DNA from: Mariniflexile jejuense
GTDB lineage: Bacteria > Bacteroidota > Bacteroidia > Flavobacteriales > Flavobacteriaceae
Length of the DNA: 64,000 nt
Assembly (NCBI RefSeq): GCF_042675665.1
Contig: NZ_JBHTJI010000001.1
Span: 496,001-560,000 of the forward strand
Direction: 5' to 3'
Below are positions 41,974 through 51,481 of this stretch, piece after piece. Under the pieces are notes generated by a model. That model saw only the letters and a list, made by a program, of their open reading frames with translations. It had not been told where the DNA came from and searched no databases. How positions within the stretch are numbered: position 1 is the stretch's first letter; each line of letters opens with the position of its first letter. Both the position numbers and the translations under genes were made by a program.

Positions 41974-43176
41974 TTAAACAGACCCTTTTTGAAGAAGTGC
42001 GGGTATTGTTTTTAAAATTAACTTAATATCATACCAAAATGAAAAATTATCACCTTTAAAATGATCTGCATATTCGTTATCAAGACGCATTCTTTCTTCT
42101 TCAGACATTTTTCCACCTTTGCCTCTTAACTCAACTTGCCATAAACCTGTAATTCCTGGTGGTGCCAAAAAACGTTTTGATAAAGCATCGGCTGTAAGCA
42201 TTTCTGCCTCATAAACTGGTAAGGGTCTATTACCTACTATAGACATGTCACCTTTAATTACATTTATTAATTGTGGTAATTCATCAATACTGGTGTTTCT
42301 AATAAATTTTCCAACTTTTGTTACACGCGGGTCATCAACAATTTTTACAAATGTTGAATTATTTTTTGCAGCTTCTCTTTTTTGAACATTAAACCAATAA
42401 TCGCATATTTGGTGTGTATCTATATACATTAATGGTGAACATGTCTCTCCTTCGGGTAGTTCTGTACATTTTGGACAAGGAGTGTTAAGAGGATTATCTT
42501 TAGTTTTGGTTTCTTCTTTTTTGTACTGATTTTTTTCTAATGCCAATTTTTTAAGAAGTTCATCTGATCCTGTTCGCATAGATCTCAATTTATAAAAATC
42601 AAATGTTTTTCTGCCAACACGTTTTGAAATGTAATATACTTTTCCTTTAGACTCTAATCTAATTGCTAATATAATAAGTAATAAAAAGGGTGATGCTATT
42701 AAAAGTACTAAAGTTGCCACAGTTATATCAAAAACACGTTTTGATATTGGCATTTTATAAACTTCTTGTGTGGTTGATATAAGTTGCCTTTGGCTAACTG
42801 GCTTTTTATGTTCACATAAAAAACTTATTCTACTTATAATGTCTTCAAGTTTTGCTGAAGAAGCAATATAATAATCATCAATACGTTTATTAAATGCCTC
42901 TTTGTAAGCTTCAACATTAAACTCTTTGGCTAATAAAATAAACGGTATGGTTTGTAATTGATTTTGAGTTTGTAACCAATCGAAAAAAAAGATACCATCA
43001 TTACCTGCTAAATTATAATCACAAATTATAGCATCGGGTTTAGGGTTAGATTTTAAATGATTAGTTGCTTTAATACTGTTATCAATTTGTAAAATAGACC
43101 AATTTTTAGTGTCTTCATCTATCTTAAAAAACGTATTGTTTGTACCAATATATAGGATGTTTAGCTTTGGGGTCAT
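41974..43176 (-). CDS. Pseudo-receiver fused to polyprenyl-phosphate sugar transferase, with a Cys-rich insert
   Basis: Residues 1-125 resemble a response-regulator receiver: D53 sits in IICDYNLAGNDG, but the acidic pair and the phosphosite lysine are missing (start ILYIGTNN, end YYIASSAK). Residues about 145-400 are a bacterial sugar transferase: KRVFDITVATLVLLIASPFLL, FYKLRSMRTGS, RNTSIDELPQLINVIKGDMS and RPPGITGLWQ-like APPGITGLWQ. Between FYKLRSMRTGS and the transferase core lies an insert with CPKC, then a cysteine 9 residues on and another 11 further. This may bind a metal. The gene likely starts the repeat unit. Confidence 0.85.
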   Translation of the reverse strand: MTPKLNILYIGTNNTFFKIDEDTKNWSILQIDNSIKATNHLKSNPKPDAIICDYNLAGNDGIFFFDWLQTQNQLQTIPFILLAKEFNVEAYKEAFNKRIDDYYIASSAKLEDIISRISFLCEHKKPVSQRQLISTTQEVYKMPISKRVFDITVATLVLLIASPFLLLIILAIRLESKGKVYYISKRVGRKTFDFYKLRSMRTGSDELLKKLALEKNQYKKEETKTKDNPLNTPCPKCTELPEGETCSPLMYIDTHQICDYWFNVQKREAAKNNSTFVKIVDDPRVTKVGKFIRNTSIDELPQLINVIKGDMSIVGNRPLPVYEAEMLTADALSKRFLAPPGITGLWQVELRGKGGKMSEEERMRLDNEYADHFKGDNFSFWYDIKLILKTIPALLQKGSV

Positions 43177-43206
43177 GTTAACATTAATTTAACTGATTGT
43201 TTAATT

Positions 43207-43593
43207 TTACCATTCGATGGCATAATGAATTGGATACAGATTTTTCTTTACAATCTCGTCTAATTCCTCTGGGTTAAACGGTTTAGTAAGATAATCTTGA
43301 GCTCCTAATCGGTAACATTTAATTCGTTCTTTACTTTCTGAACGGCCTGATAGCATGATAATTGGTGTGTGTTTTGTAAACCCTCGTTGACGAACTAATG
43401 TTAAAAACTGAAACCCATCCATGTTAGACATTTGGATATCGCTTATTATCAAATCTGGTATATTATCGTCTAGCCATTTTAAAGCTTCTACGGCATCGTG
43501 AATTGAAATTACTTCATAATCTTTTGAAAGAAAATTTTCAAGCAAAAGACAAATGCTTAATTCATCATCTACAACTAATATTTTTTTCTTCAT
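43207..43593 (-). CDS. Single-domain response regulator
   Basis: This is a stand-alone receiver domain of 128 aa. The acidic residues D9 and D10 in VVDDE, the phosphoacceptor D52 in LIISDIQMSNMDG, and K in DYLTKPFNPEE are all in place. There is no output domain, so it must act by binding another protein, for example the pseudo-receiver-transferase 30 bases downstream. It probably links the kinase cluster to EPS synthesis, as inference. It lies 163 bases after the UDP-xylose synthase gene. Confidence 0.9.
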   Translation of the reverse strand: MKKKILVVDDELSICLLLENFLSKDYEVISIHDAVEALKWLDDNIPDLIISDIQMSNMDGFQFLTLVRQRGFTKHTPIIMLSGRSESKERIKCYRLGAQDYLTKPFNPEELDEIVKKNLYPIHYAIEW

Positions 43594-43756
43594 TTTTTAT
43601 ATTATTAAATTATACAAAAAACACAAAGGTTTGTTTTAATATAAGCACACACCTAAGTATAATTCTGAAAAAAGTGAGAGAAACAGAATTAATTACAAAT
43701 AAGCAATTTACATTTACTACTTAATGCCTATAAAAATTATGGCAGCTTATTATGTT

Positions 43757-44695
43757 TTAAATTACGGTTTTAAAGAATGCTATTGTTTTTAATAATCCTT
43801 CTTCTAAATTTACCTTTGGTTCCCAATCTAGTTCTTTTTTAGCTAGCGAAATATCTGGCTGCCTTTGCATTGGATCATCGGACGGTAATGGTTTATAAAC
43901 AATTTTAGATTTAGATCCTGTAAGCTCTATAACTTTTTTGGCTAACTCTAAAATGGTAAACTCTCCTGGGTTACCTATGTTAACTGGCCCAATAAATCCA
44001 TCTCTAGAATTCATAAGACGTATCATGCCTTCTACCAAGTCATCAACATATTGAAAACTACGTGTTTGGTTTCCTTCACCATATACTGTTATATCTTGGT
44101 TTTGTAAAGCCTGAACAATAAAATTGGATACCACACGACCATCGTTTGGATGCATTTTTGGACCGTAAGTATTAAAAATTCTAATAATTTTAATGTTTAC
44201 ATTATTCTGCTTATGATAGTTTAAAAACAACGTTTCTGCCGATCGTTTACCTTCATCATAACAAGCACGTTCACCTATTGGATTTACATGACCCCAATAA
44301 GATTCTGGCTGCGGATGTACTAACGGATCACCATAAACTTCGCTGGTTGACGCTTGTAATATTTTTGCATTAACGCGCTTTGCTAATCCCAACATATTTA
44401 TTGCTCCCATAACCGAAGTTTTCATGGTTTTTATTGGGTTGTATTGATAATGCACTGGCGATGCAGGACATGCTAAGTTGTATATTTCGTCGGTTTCTAA
44501 GAAAATAGAAGATGTTACATCATGACGAATTAACTCGAAATAAGGATTTTTTAATAGATGTACTACATTTTCTTTTTGTCCTGTAAAATAATTATCTAAA
44601 CAATAAACTTCGTTGCCATCGTTTAATAAACGCTCACACAAATGAGAACCTACAAAGCCTGCACCACCAGTAACTAATATTTTTTTTCGTGCCAT
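43757..44695 (-). CDS. UDP-glucuronate decarboxylase / UDP-xylose synthase (SDR family)
   Basis: This SDR-family protein of 312 aa has the NAD-binding GGAGFVGSHL and the catalytic YDEGKRSAE (Y-xxx-K). The segments YNLACPASPVHYQYNPIKT and TSEVYGDPLVHPQ are typical of UDP-xylose synthase, which converts UDP-glucuronate to UDP-xylose. The gene directly upstream, seven bases away, makes UDP-glucuronate, giving a two-step route to a xylose- or glucuronate-containing EPS. Confidence 0.93.
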   Translation of the reverse strand: MARKKILVTGGAGFVGSHLCERLLNDGNEVYCLDNYFTGQKENVVHLLKNPYFELIRHDVTSSIFLETDEIYNLACPASPVHYQYNPIKTMKTSVMGAINMLGLAKRVNAKILQASTSEVYGDPLVHPQPESYWGHVNPIGERACYDEGKRSAETLFLNYHKQNNVNIKIIRIFNTYGPKMHPNDGRVVSNFIVQALQNQDITVYGEGNQTRSFQYVDDLVEGMIRLMNSRDGFIGPVNIGNPGEFTILELAKKVIELTGSKSKIVYKPLPSDDPMQRQPDISLAKKELDWEPKVNLEEGLLKTIAFFKTVI

Positions 44696-44702
44696 TATAT
44701 CT

Positions 44703-46052
44703 TTAATTTTTTACAAGAACATTTTTATTTTCGGATGTATTTACTCCTATACAGTAGTACTCAAAACCATCTTTTTTCATTTCTTCTTTGTCATAAATAT
44801 TTCTACCATCAAAAACCGCTGATTTATTTAATAGTTTTTGCATTATTTTAAAGTTTGGAAACTTAAATTCTGGCCATTCGGTTAAAATTGCTAAACAATC
44901 GGCATCAATTAAAGCTTCATATTGATCTTCAAAATAAGTAATAGAATCTCCAAAATGATGCTTAGCTTCTTGCATTGCTACAGGATCGTAGGTCTTAACA
45001 ATAGCACCATGTTCTAATAAATTATTTATGATACTTAATGAAGGAGCTTCACGCATATCATCGGTTTGAGGTTTAAAAGAAAGACCCCAAATACCAATTG
45101 TTTTCCCTTTTAAATCACCATCAAAATAGTTATAGATTTTATTGAAAAGTACTAATTTTTGATTTTTGTTTACCGCTTCTACCGCTTGTAACACTTTTAA
45201 ATCGTAATTATGTTCGCTTGCTGTACGAATTAATGCTTGCACATCTTTAGGAAAACAAGAACCTCCATAACCAATACCTGGATAAATAAATTTAGTACCA
45301 ATTCTAGAATCAGATCCTATACCCTTACGTACTTTATTAATATCTGCTCCTACAATTTCGCATAAATTGGCAATATCGTTAATAAAACTAATTTTAGTTG
45401 CAAGCATTGAATTTGCAGCATATTTAGTCATTTCTGCAGATACAATATCCATAAAAATAATTGGATGCCCATTTAATGTGAAAGGTTTATACAAACTCTT
45501 CATTAAATCTTCGGCTCTTGGAGTGTCTAGCCCTACAACAATTCTATCTGGTTTTAAGAAATCGTTTATTGCAGCTCCTTCTTTTAAAAACTCTGGGTTT
45601 GATGCCACATCAAATTCAATTGAAGCATTGCGTTTATCAAGCTCTTCTTTAACTGCCTGTCTTACCTTTTTTGAGGTTCCTACAGGTACGGTACTTTTAG
45701 TAACAATAAGCATATAATCATTCATATACTTACCACAATCTCTAGCTACTGCTACTACATATTTTAAATCGGCACTTCCATCTTCATCTGGAGGTGTTCC
45801 TACAGAGATAAACAGCACCTCGGCACCTTCTAAAGCTTCTTGTATTTTGGTTGTAAAATTTAATCGTCCTTTTTTCATGTTTCTGACGATCATATCTTCT
45901 AAACCTGGCTCATAAATAGGAATGATACCATTGTTAAGGTTTTCAATTTTCTTTTGGTCTATATCAACACATGTTACATCTATGCCTACTTCTGAAAAAC
46001 AGGCACCAGTTACTAGTCCTACATAGCCACTTCCTACAATTACTATTTTCAT
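44703..46052 (-). CDS. ugd: UDP-glucose 6-dehydrogenase
   Basis: The 449-aa protein has the N-terminal GSGYVGLVTGACFSEVG dinucleotide fold and the catalytic cysteine in GIGYGGSCFPKD, plus the C-terminal half with WGLSFKPQTDDMREAPS. It oxidises UDP-glucose to UDP-glucuronate with NAD. It is the first gene of the EPS operon, with a 228-base upstream gap containing a possible TACATTTG box (minus strand, 46159-46166). Confidence 0.96.
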   Translation of the reverse strand: MKIVIVGSGYVGLVTGACFSEVGIDVTCVDIDQKKIENLNNGIIPIYEPGLEDMIVRNMKKGRLNFTTKIQEALEGAEVLFISVGTPPDEDGSADLKYVVAVARDCGKYMNDYMLIVTKSTVPVGTSKKVRQAVKEELDKRNASIEFDVASNPEFLKEGAAINDFLKPDRIVVGLDTPRAEDLMKSLYKPFTLNGHPIIFMDIVSAEMTKYAANSMLATKISFINDIANLCEIVGADINKVRKGIGSDSRIGTKFIYPGIGYGGSCFPKDVQALIRTASEHNYDLKVLQAVEAVNKNQKLVLFNKIYNYFDGDLKGKTIGIWGLSFKPQTDDMREAPSLSIINNLLEHGAIVKTYDPVAMQEAKHHFGDSITYFEDQYEALIDADCLAILTEWPEFKFPNFKIMQKLLNKSAVFDGRNIYDKEEMKKDGFEYYCIGVNTSENKNVLVKN

Positions 46053-46158
46053 TATTTTTAGATTTAAGGTTATTTTATCTGAAAATTTAAATAAATATTA
46101 ATTTATAAAGTAAACGAGAGAAACTAAATTTTACAATTAATATACAGTTTTAATTGTT

Positions 46159-46166
46159 CAAATGTA
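46159..46166 (-). promoter_or_regulatory. Possible -7 box of the EPS operon
   Basis: On the minus strand this reads TACATTTG, matching TAnnTTTG, about 107 bases before the ugd ATG. No TTG lies at the expected -33 distance. The surrounding 228-base gap is otherwise AT-rich with only weak short hairpins, and no gene is seen in it. Confidence 0.35.
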
Positions 46167-46280
46167 ATAAAAATAAATTATAAATATCGATGTAATGCAA
46201 AATAAATACGTCTAAATGCATTTTTTTTTAAAATTTAATAAATTTTGGAAGGTTTTAACCTACAAATAAAAATAATTTAT

Positions 46281-46991
46281 TTATAAAAGGTTTAATCGTT
46301 TTAAAAGTTCGGGTCTAGAAGAGCGACTTACAGGAATAACTTCATTATGTATTAATACACTATTATCCTTTATATCTACAATATTTTTTATATTAATTAT
46401 GTATGACCGATGTACTTTTAAAAAAATATCTGAAGGCAATTTATCTTGTATCTTCTTTAACGACGAATGTACTATATAATTTGTAGATTTTGTTTTAATA
46501 TGTATGTAATCTCCTTTTGCCACAACTGTGTAAATACTAGATATATCAATTTTTATTAATCTTCTATCGATATTTACGTAAAGCTCATTATTAAAAATTT
46601 CGGTATCATTACCTTTGGGTTTTGTTTCTAATGCTTGACTTATTAGTTGTTGTGTTCTTTCTATTGATTTTTTAAACCGATCTAACATTATTGGTTTTAC
46701 TAAATAATCAACAATACATGAATATTCAAATGCTTTAAATGCCAAATTTGGGTCGGAAGTTGTAAGAATTATATAAGGAGGATTTGCTATAGTTTGAATA
46801 AAATCAAAACCGGTAAAATCGGGCATGTGAATGTCTAAAAAAATAAGGTCTACCTCATTTTGATTTAGATATTTAATAGCCTCAATAGCATTTGAAAATT
46901 CTGCAATAACCGTAAAACCTTTGGCATAAGTAATATACTCTGCTATTATGGTTCTTGCAGTTGCTTCATCATCAATAATTATACAATTCAT
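46281..46991 (-). CDS. LytTR-type response regulator
   Basis: The 236-aa protein has a receiver domain (D53 in VDLIFLDIHMPDFTG, acidic DD near the start) and a C-terminal LytTR DNA-binding domain (VHRSYIININ-like KVHRSYIININIVDIK, with PVSRSSRPELLKRL). LytTR regulators are common in Bacteroidota, often controlling cell-surface or exopolysaccharide genes. It is the last gene of the seven-gene signalling operon and lies directly upstream of the EPS operon, so the EPS promoter is the nearest possible target. Confidence 0.92.
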   Translation of the reverse strand: MNCIIIDDEATARTIIAEYITYAKGFTVIAEFSNAIEAIKYLNQNEVDLIFLDIHMPDFTGFDFIQTIANPPYIILTTSDPNLAFKAFEYSCIVDYLVKPIMLDRFKKSIERTQQLISQALETKPKGNDTEIFNNELYVNIDRRLIKIDISSIYTVVAKGDYIHIKTKSTNYIVHSSLKKIQDKLPSDIFLKVHRSYIINIKNIVDIKDNSVLIHNEVIPVSRSSRPELLKRLNLL

Positions 46992-47317
46992 TAATAGTTT
47001 AGAGTTTCTAAGAAATCTGTGATTACATTCAAAACAGTTTGAAATTCATCTTTAAGCGACGCATTACTTTCTCTTAAATTGTTTTCGTGTTCTGTTGCAA
47101 GCTGATAACTTTTTTCAAGCCCTAAAATACTAATTTTATGTTTAATTTTGTGAACATTTTCTGAAGCAAGTTTAAAATTATTAAGTTTTAAGTTTTGAAA
47201 GTATGTTTCCTTTTCTACTGGAAATTCTTTTTTTAATACTGTAAATAACTTTTTTTCAAATGCTTGGTCACCACCAGAAAACTGTTTTAAATACTCTAAA
47301 TTGGGTTGTTCTGTCAT
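46991..47317 (-). CDS. Hpt domain phosphotransfer protein
   Basis: This 108-aa four-helix protein has the Hpt signature around H56: VHKIKHKISILGLEKS, matching the pattern A/V-H-x-L-K-x...G. It accepts phosphate from a receiver or kinase and passes it on. Its stop/start overlaps the LytTR regulator by one base and the kinase upstream by four, so it is translationally coupled to both, indicating a phosphorelay. Confidence 0.88.
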   Translation of the reverse strand: MTEQPNLEYLKQFSGGDQAFEKKLFTVLKKEFPVEKETYFQNLKLNNFKLASENVHKIKHKISILGLEKSYQLATEHENNLRESNASLKDEFQTVLNVITDFLETLNY

Positions 47318-48363
47318 TTTTTTAGTGTAAAATAAAATGTTGTACCTTTACCTGTTTTAGATTCTAACCAAATTTTGCCGCCATATGCTAACACTATTTT
47401 TTTAGCAATTGATAACCCAATACCTGTAGCACTTGGATTGTTTTCTAACTTTTGAAATGGTTTAAATATTTTGTCATGATAATCTTTTTCTATGCCTATA
47501 CCATTGTCTTTTACATAAAATTTCCAATGGTTGGGCTCATCAATAAAACCTAACTCTACCAACCCATTTTCTTTATCAGCATATTTAATTGCATTATCTA
47601 ACAGGTGATGAAATAATTGTTTTATTCTAAATTTATCTCCTTGAATTATTGGTAAATTATCATGAACTTTTATAGTAACATGACTAGGTTTTACTATAGT
47701 TTTTAACAGATCTACCACAATTTCGATAATACTGATAGCACCAATAATTGTTTGATTTTTGTTTATTGTTGAATAATTTAAAATTCCTGTAATTAAATTA
47801 TCCATTCTTTCAACATTAGCTCTTATTAGGTTTAGGTTTTCGACCGTATTTATTTGCGAATTACCTTCTTGTTCTGGGTTTAACCAAGCTGCCAATGCAT
47901 CAATACTTCGAAGCGGTGATTTTAAATCATGGGATACCAAATAGGCATAATCGCTTAATTCTTGGTTTTGACTTTCTAATTCTGTTAATAACTTTTCTCT
48001 TTGGGCATTCATGCTAATAAGTTCCTGGGTTTGCTTTTCTATAAACTCGGTTAACTTTTCACCATCTAAATTTATAGTTTCGCTTTTTTTAACTCCAGCA
48101 ATTTCGTCTAGCTTTAAATTTTTAATTAAAGTATTAAGTTTATCTATTAAATTACGTTGTACTTGGGTTTCTTGTTGCAGTTTTTTATTTGTTTCTGATA
48201 ACTCTTCAGAACTAATCATTAACGCACGTTGTAACATGCCATTTTGGTCGTCAAAATTATTGTATGAATTATTTACAGCATCAATAAAGTTTTTTAAATC
48301 TTCACTTGAAACATTTTTAGCAGTTAAAAACTTATTTATTTGATGTTTTAATAACGGATTCAT
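47314..48363 (-). CDS. Cytosolic histidine kinase without a sensor domain
   Basis: The 349-aa kinase starts with a helical region (about 1-140, coiled coil), then the DHp motif LVSHDLKSPLRSIDAL with H145 and a catalytic HATPase with NAIKYADKENG, DNGIGI and GIGLSIAKK. There is no transmembrane or PAS domain; sensing probably comes from a partner such as the FIST protein encoded just upstream. The kinase core resembles that at 49503-51479 closely. It overlaps its neighbours by one to four bases. Confidence 0.9.
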   Translation of the reverse strand: MNPLLKHQINKFLTAKNVSSEDLKNFIDAVNNSYNNFDDQNGMLQRALMISSEELSETNKKLQQETQVQRNLIDKLNTLIKNLKLDEIAGVKKSETINLDGEKLTEFIEKQTQELISMNAQREKLLTELESQNQELSDYAYLVSHDLKSPLRSIDALAAWLNPEQEGNSQINTVENLNLIRANVERMDNLITGILNYSTINKNQTIIGAISIIEIVVDLLKTIVKPSHVTIKVHDNLPIIQGDKFRIKQLFHHLLDNAIKYADKENGLVELGFIDEPNHWKFYVKDNGIGIEKDYHDKIFKPFQKLENNPSATGIGLSIAKKIVLAYGGKIWLESKTGKGTTFYFTLKK

Positions 48364-49496
48364 TATTCGCTTATCAAGGTTATTGCCATAGATTGGTTAT
48401 GTAATTGGCACATGTTTTCTTCATTAAAAGGTGCTATTTCACCATAAGAATAAAATCCGCACATTGGTATAGCGTTGTTTAATACCATTCTAGATTCTTC
48501 TACTTCTTCAATAGCACGTTGGTCTAAAACTAGTTTTCTTCCAATACAGCTAACTAATATAGCCAAATCTGGCTTTTGAGATTTGTTTACTAATGCTTGT
48601 TTTGTTGCTTCTTCTGATGCTTTTGCTAGACTCTCAACATTTGTCATCATTAACTGTACTTTAGCGTCTACTGGTATATCTCCCGCAAAAATCATAGCAT
48701 TATGCTCTTCGCTTATATTTAAAATGGTTCGAACATACGAATGGTCTTCATTTTTAGGCGTTACTTTTAAGGGATAATATAATGCCGATAAAGGCAATTG
48801 AGCGGATTTTTCTCCTAAATATCTTTTGTACAAATTTAAAGCTGGTTGATGATCTAGTTCGTAAAGAATATTGCCTTTGGCTTTGGTTACAATACGCTCT
48901 GGACCAAAAGGTTGCCAACCACCATACACAGATGATGAAGCTTCAAAAGTGGCTCCATAAAATCCTATTGCTACAATTTCACCATCTTTTGGATTTTCAT
49001 TGTACGCCACCAAAGTTCTTTCAAAACGAGCATCATCGCCACACAAACCTCCTGTTATTAGTACATTATTATCAGAAACCCAATTCATTCCTTTGGTTAA
49101 TTCACTTCCGTTTACAAAACTGCCGTCGGATATTACTAAAATGTATTTTAGGTGTTCTCCTTTTAATTGGTTAACTAATTTTACGCCAGCATCAAAACTA
49201 TTTAAGTTGGTTTGCGATAGGTTTATTGTTTTTACTTTAAAGCTACTTTTTTCTAACTCGATAGCTGTTATGGTTATACATTCTGCTTCAATAGTTTGCG
49301 AGGTTATATTACCACTTGTTGATGCAAAAACAATATGTCCATCTGGAAAAATAGTTTTTATATTATTGTAAACCGTTGGTTCTTCTAATTGAAATCTATT
49401 GCCAAATACTAGAACTAAAGGTTTTTTTAATTTTAGGTTTGGCGTTAAATACTGCCAATTTTTATTTTTATGTTTTACTAACTGTACAATTTTCAT
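48363..49496 (-). CDS. FIST domain sensor protein (NosP-like candidate)
   Basis: A 377-aa protein with FIST_N (KPLVLVFGNRFQLEEPTVYNNI, DGHIVFASTSG) and FIST_C (LPLSALYYPLKVTP, CGFYSYGEIAP). FIST proteins of the NosP group bind haem and sense nitric oxide in Pseudomonas and others, and partner with histidine kinases. The histidine in CQLHNQSM near the C-terminus is a candidate ligand, but haem binding must be tested. It lies between two histidine kinases, six bases from one and overlapping the other by one base. Confidence 0.88.
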   Translation of the reverse strand: MKIVQLVKHKNKNWQYLTPNLKLKKPLVLVFGNRFQLEEPTVYNNIKTIFPDGHIVFASTSGNITSQTIEAECITITAIELEKSSFKVKTINLSQTNLNSFDAGVKLVNQLKGEHLKYILVISDGSFVNGSELTKGMNWVSDNNVLITGGLCGDDARFERTLVAYNENPKDGEIVAIGFYGATFEASSSVYGGWQPFGPERIVTKAKGNILYELDHQPALNLYKRYLGEKSAQLPLSALYYPLKVTPKNEDHSYVRTILNISEEHNAMIFAGDIPVDAKVQLMMTNVESLAKASEEATKQALVNKSQKPDLAILVSCIGRKLVLDQRAIEEVEESRMVLNNAIPMCGFYSYGEIAPFNEENMCQLHNQSMAITLISE

Positions 49497-49502
49497 TAAT
49501 TT

Positions 49503-51479
49503 TTATTTTTTTATAGTAAAAAAGAAGGTTGTACCTATACTTGGTTGGCTTTCTAGCCAAATTGTACCATTGTGTAATTCTACAATTTTTTGAACTATTG
49601 ATAAGCCAATTCCTGAAGAATCTTTGCGTTTGTTTAGGGATAAAAATACTTTAAATATTTTATCGTGATATTGTTTTTCTATGCCTATACCATTGTCTTG
49701 CACAGAAAATTGATAGTAGTTTGTTTGCTCTGTAACGTTAATATTTATAATGCCATTGTCTTTTTCTATAAATTTTATGGCATTACTTATTAAGTTTTGA
49801 AATACTTGTTGCAGTTTTGTTTTGTGACCTAAAACAACGGGCAATGTATTTAGTATGTTTATAGTTATATGATTTGGTATAAAAAGCATTTGTTTTAAAT
49901 CTATAACTAAATCATTGGTATTAACTTCGGTTTTTTCAACTTCATCCGAACCAATACTGGAGTAATCTAAAATATCGGTAATTAGTAGCTCCATTTTTTC
50001 TAGTGTGCTTTCTATTAAATTTAGGTTTTGATTAGTGGCATGGTCTAGTTTACCATTGTTATCTTCCTTAATCCAGCTTACAAGTGCATTTATACTACGT
50101 AATGGCGACTTTAAATCGTGCGAAACAATATGAGCATATTCCTGTAATTCATTATTACTTTTAGCCAATTCGTTTAATAAACTTTCTTTTTGTTTCTCTA
50201 AATTTTTAATGTTGGTTATATCGAAATTTATGCCTATTGAACCTATTACTTTACCATCAATACCGTAATTTGGTGCACCACTTACTAACCAATATCTAAT
50301 TTCACCGTCTTTTTTTTTAATTTTTAATTCGTATAAATCTGTTCTTCCTTGTTTGCGTTCAATAACTTTTTCATCCATCAACACTTTATCTTCAGCAACA
50401 GGCAGTATATCTTTACCTTTTATACCTATAAGTTCGTTGAAGCTATACCCTGTCATTTCTTCAAAACTATGGTTCACCATTAAAATACGATCTTCAAGAT
50501 CTACTTCAACTAACCCTAGGTTCATATTAGATATTATATTGTAATATTTTTGTTTTTGTACTTCTAGGCGTTTACTATATGTTCTACTTAGTGTTACATC
50601 TTTAAAGGTCCAGAAATATCCTTTTGTTTTTTCGCCTATTATTATAGGCATGTAGCTTCTTTCTAATATTTTACCATCAACCATTTCTAGCTCTTCAGCT
50701 AAAACTACTTTTTTTTCTTGAATTATATCGTGGGTTCTGTTCAAAAATTTTTTCGAATCTTCAAACAACATGCTGTTATTTTCTATTAATGTTTTACAGT
50801 CTTTACCTATAAGCTCATCGGGTTTTACTTTTATGTTAAATAGTTGTGTAAATTTTTTATTTGTAACTATTATTTTTCTGTTTTCATCTTCTAATATTAC
50901 GGCTTTATCTAAATTAAGTATAAGGGTTGATAATCTGTTTTCAGACTCAATTAGTTTTTCTTCATCTTCTTTTTCTTTGGTAATATCTCGTATAATACCT
51001 TGAGATGCAACAGGAATATTATTATCGTAAATAACACTAGCATTTACGTGTATTAGTTTTTCTATATTGGCATTGGTGGTAATTTTTAGCTCAAAGTTGG
51101 TTATGCTACCTTTTGTTAACAACATTTTGAAGGATTTAGAAACATGTTCTAAATCTGTAGGACTAACCATGCTCATAAGGTTAAAATCTATTTTATCGTC
51201 TTCAAAACCTAAAAGAGTTAAGGCTGCATCATTCATTTTTAAAATATTGCCTTCTAGATCCATTATTAAATAGGCATCGACAATGTTTTCAAAAACACCT
51301 TGTAATTGAGAGTCTTTTTGGGTTAATAACAACTCAAGTTCTGTATATGATTTTTCTAGCCTTCTATTAGCTTCGTATAATTCGGCTGCCTTCTTTTCTA
51401 GAATAGATTCGGCTACTTTTCTAGCCTCCTTTTCTCTTAATAAGGCACGCTTAAGCATGTCAATTGTATCTTGACTCAT
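49503..51479 (-). CDS. Multi-PAS histidine kinase
   Basis: The 658-aa cytosolic kinase begins with a coiled coil (MLKRALLREKEARKVAESILEK), then three PAS-type domains (about 55-185, 190-305 and 310-430), then DHp with H454 in IVSHDLKSPLRSINAL and an HATPase (NAIKFIEKDNG, DNGIGIEK, GIGLSIVQK). No membrane helix was seen. PAS domains often bind haem, flavin or proteins. It is two bases downstream of the H-NOX gene, so H-NOX probably controls it, as known for other H-NOX-kinase pairs. Confidence 0.9.
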   Translation of the reverse strand: MSQDTIDMLKRALLREKEARKVAESILEKKAAELYEANRRLEKSYTELELLLTQKDSQLQGVFENIVDAYLIMDLEGNILKMNDAALTLLGFEDDKIDFNLMSMVSPTDLEHVSKSFKMLLTKGSITNFELKITTNANIEKLIHVNASVIYDNNIPVASQGIIRDITKEKEDEEKLIESENRLSTLILNLDKAVILEDENRKIIVTNKKFTQLFNIKVKPDELIGKDCKTLIENNSMLFEDSKKFLNRTHDIIQEKKVVLAEELEMVDGKILERSYMPIIIGEKTKGYFWTFKDVTLSRTYSKRLEVQKQKYYNIISNMNLGLVEVDLEDRILMVNHSFEEMTGYSFNELIGIKGKDILPVAEDKVLMDEKVIERKQGRTDLYELKIKKKDGEIRYWLVSGAPNYGIDGKVIGSIGINFDITNIKNLEKQKESLLNELAKSNNELQEYAHIVSHDLKSPLRSINALVSWIKEDNNGKLDHATNQNLNLIESTLEKMELLITDILDYSSIGSDEVEKTEVNTNDLVIDLKQMLFIPNHITINILNTLPVVLGHKTKLQQVFQNLISNAIKFIEKDNGIININVTEQTNYYQFSVQDNGIGIEKQYHDKIFKVFLSLNKRKDSSGIGLSIVQKIVELHNGTIWLESQPSIGTTFFFTIKK

Positions 51480-51481
51480 AT

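Noticed and set aside
46201..46280. Short AT stem-loops at the end of the LytTR regulator operon
   Set aside because: Stems of five to seven A/T-rich pairs without a T-run on the minus strand; too weak to call a terminator.
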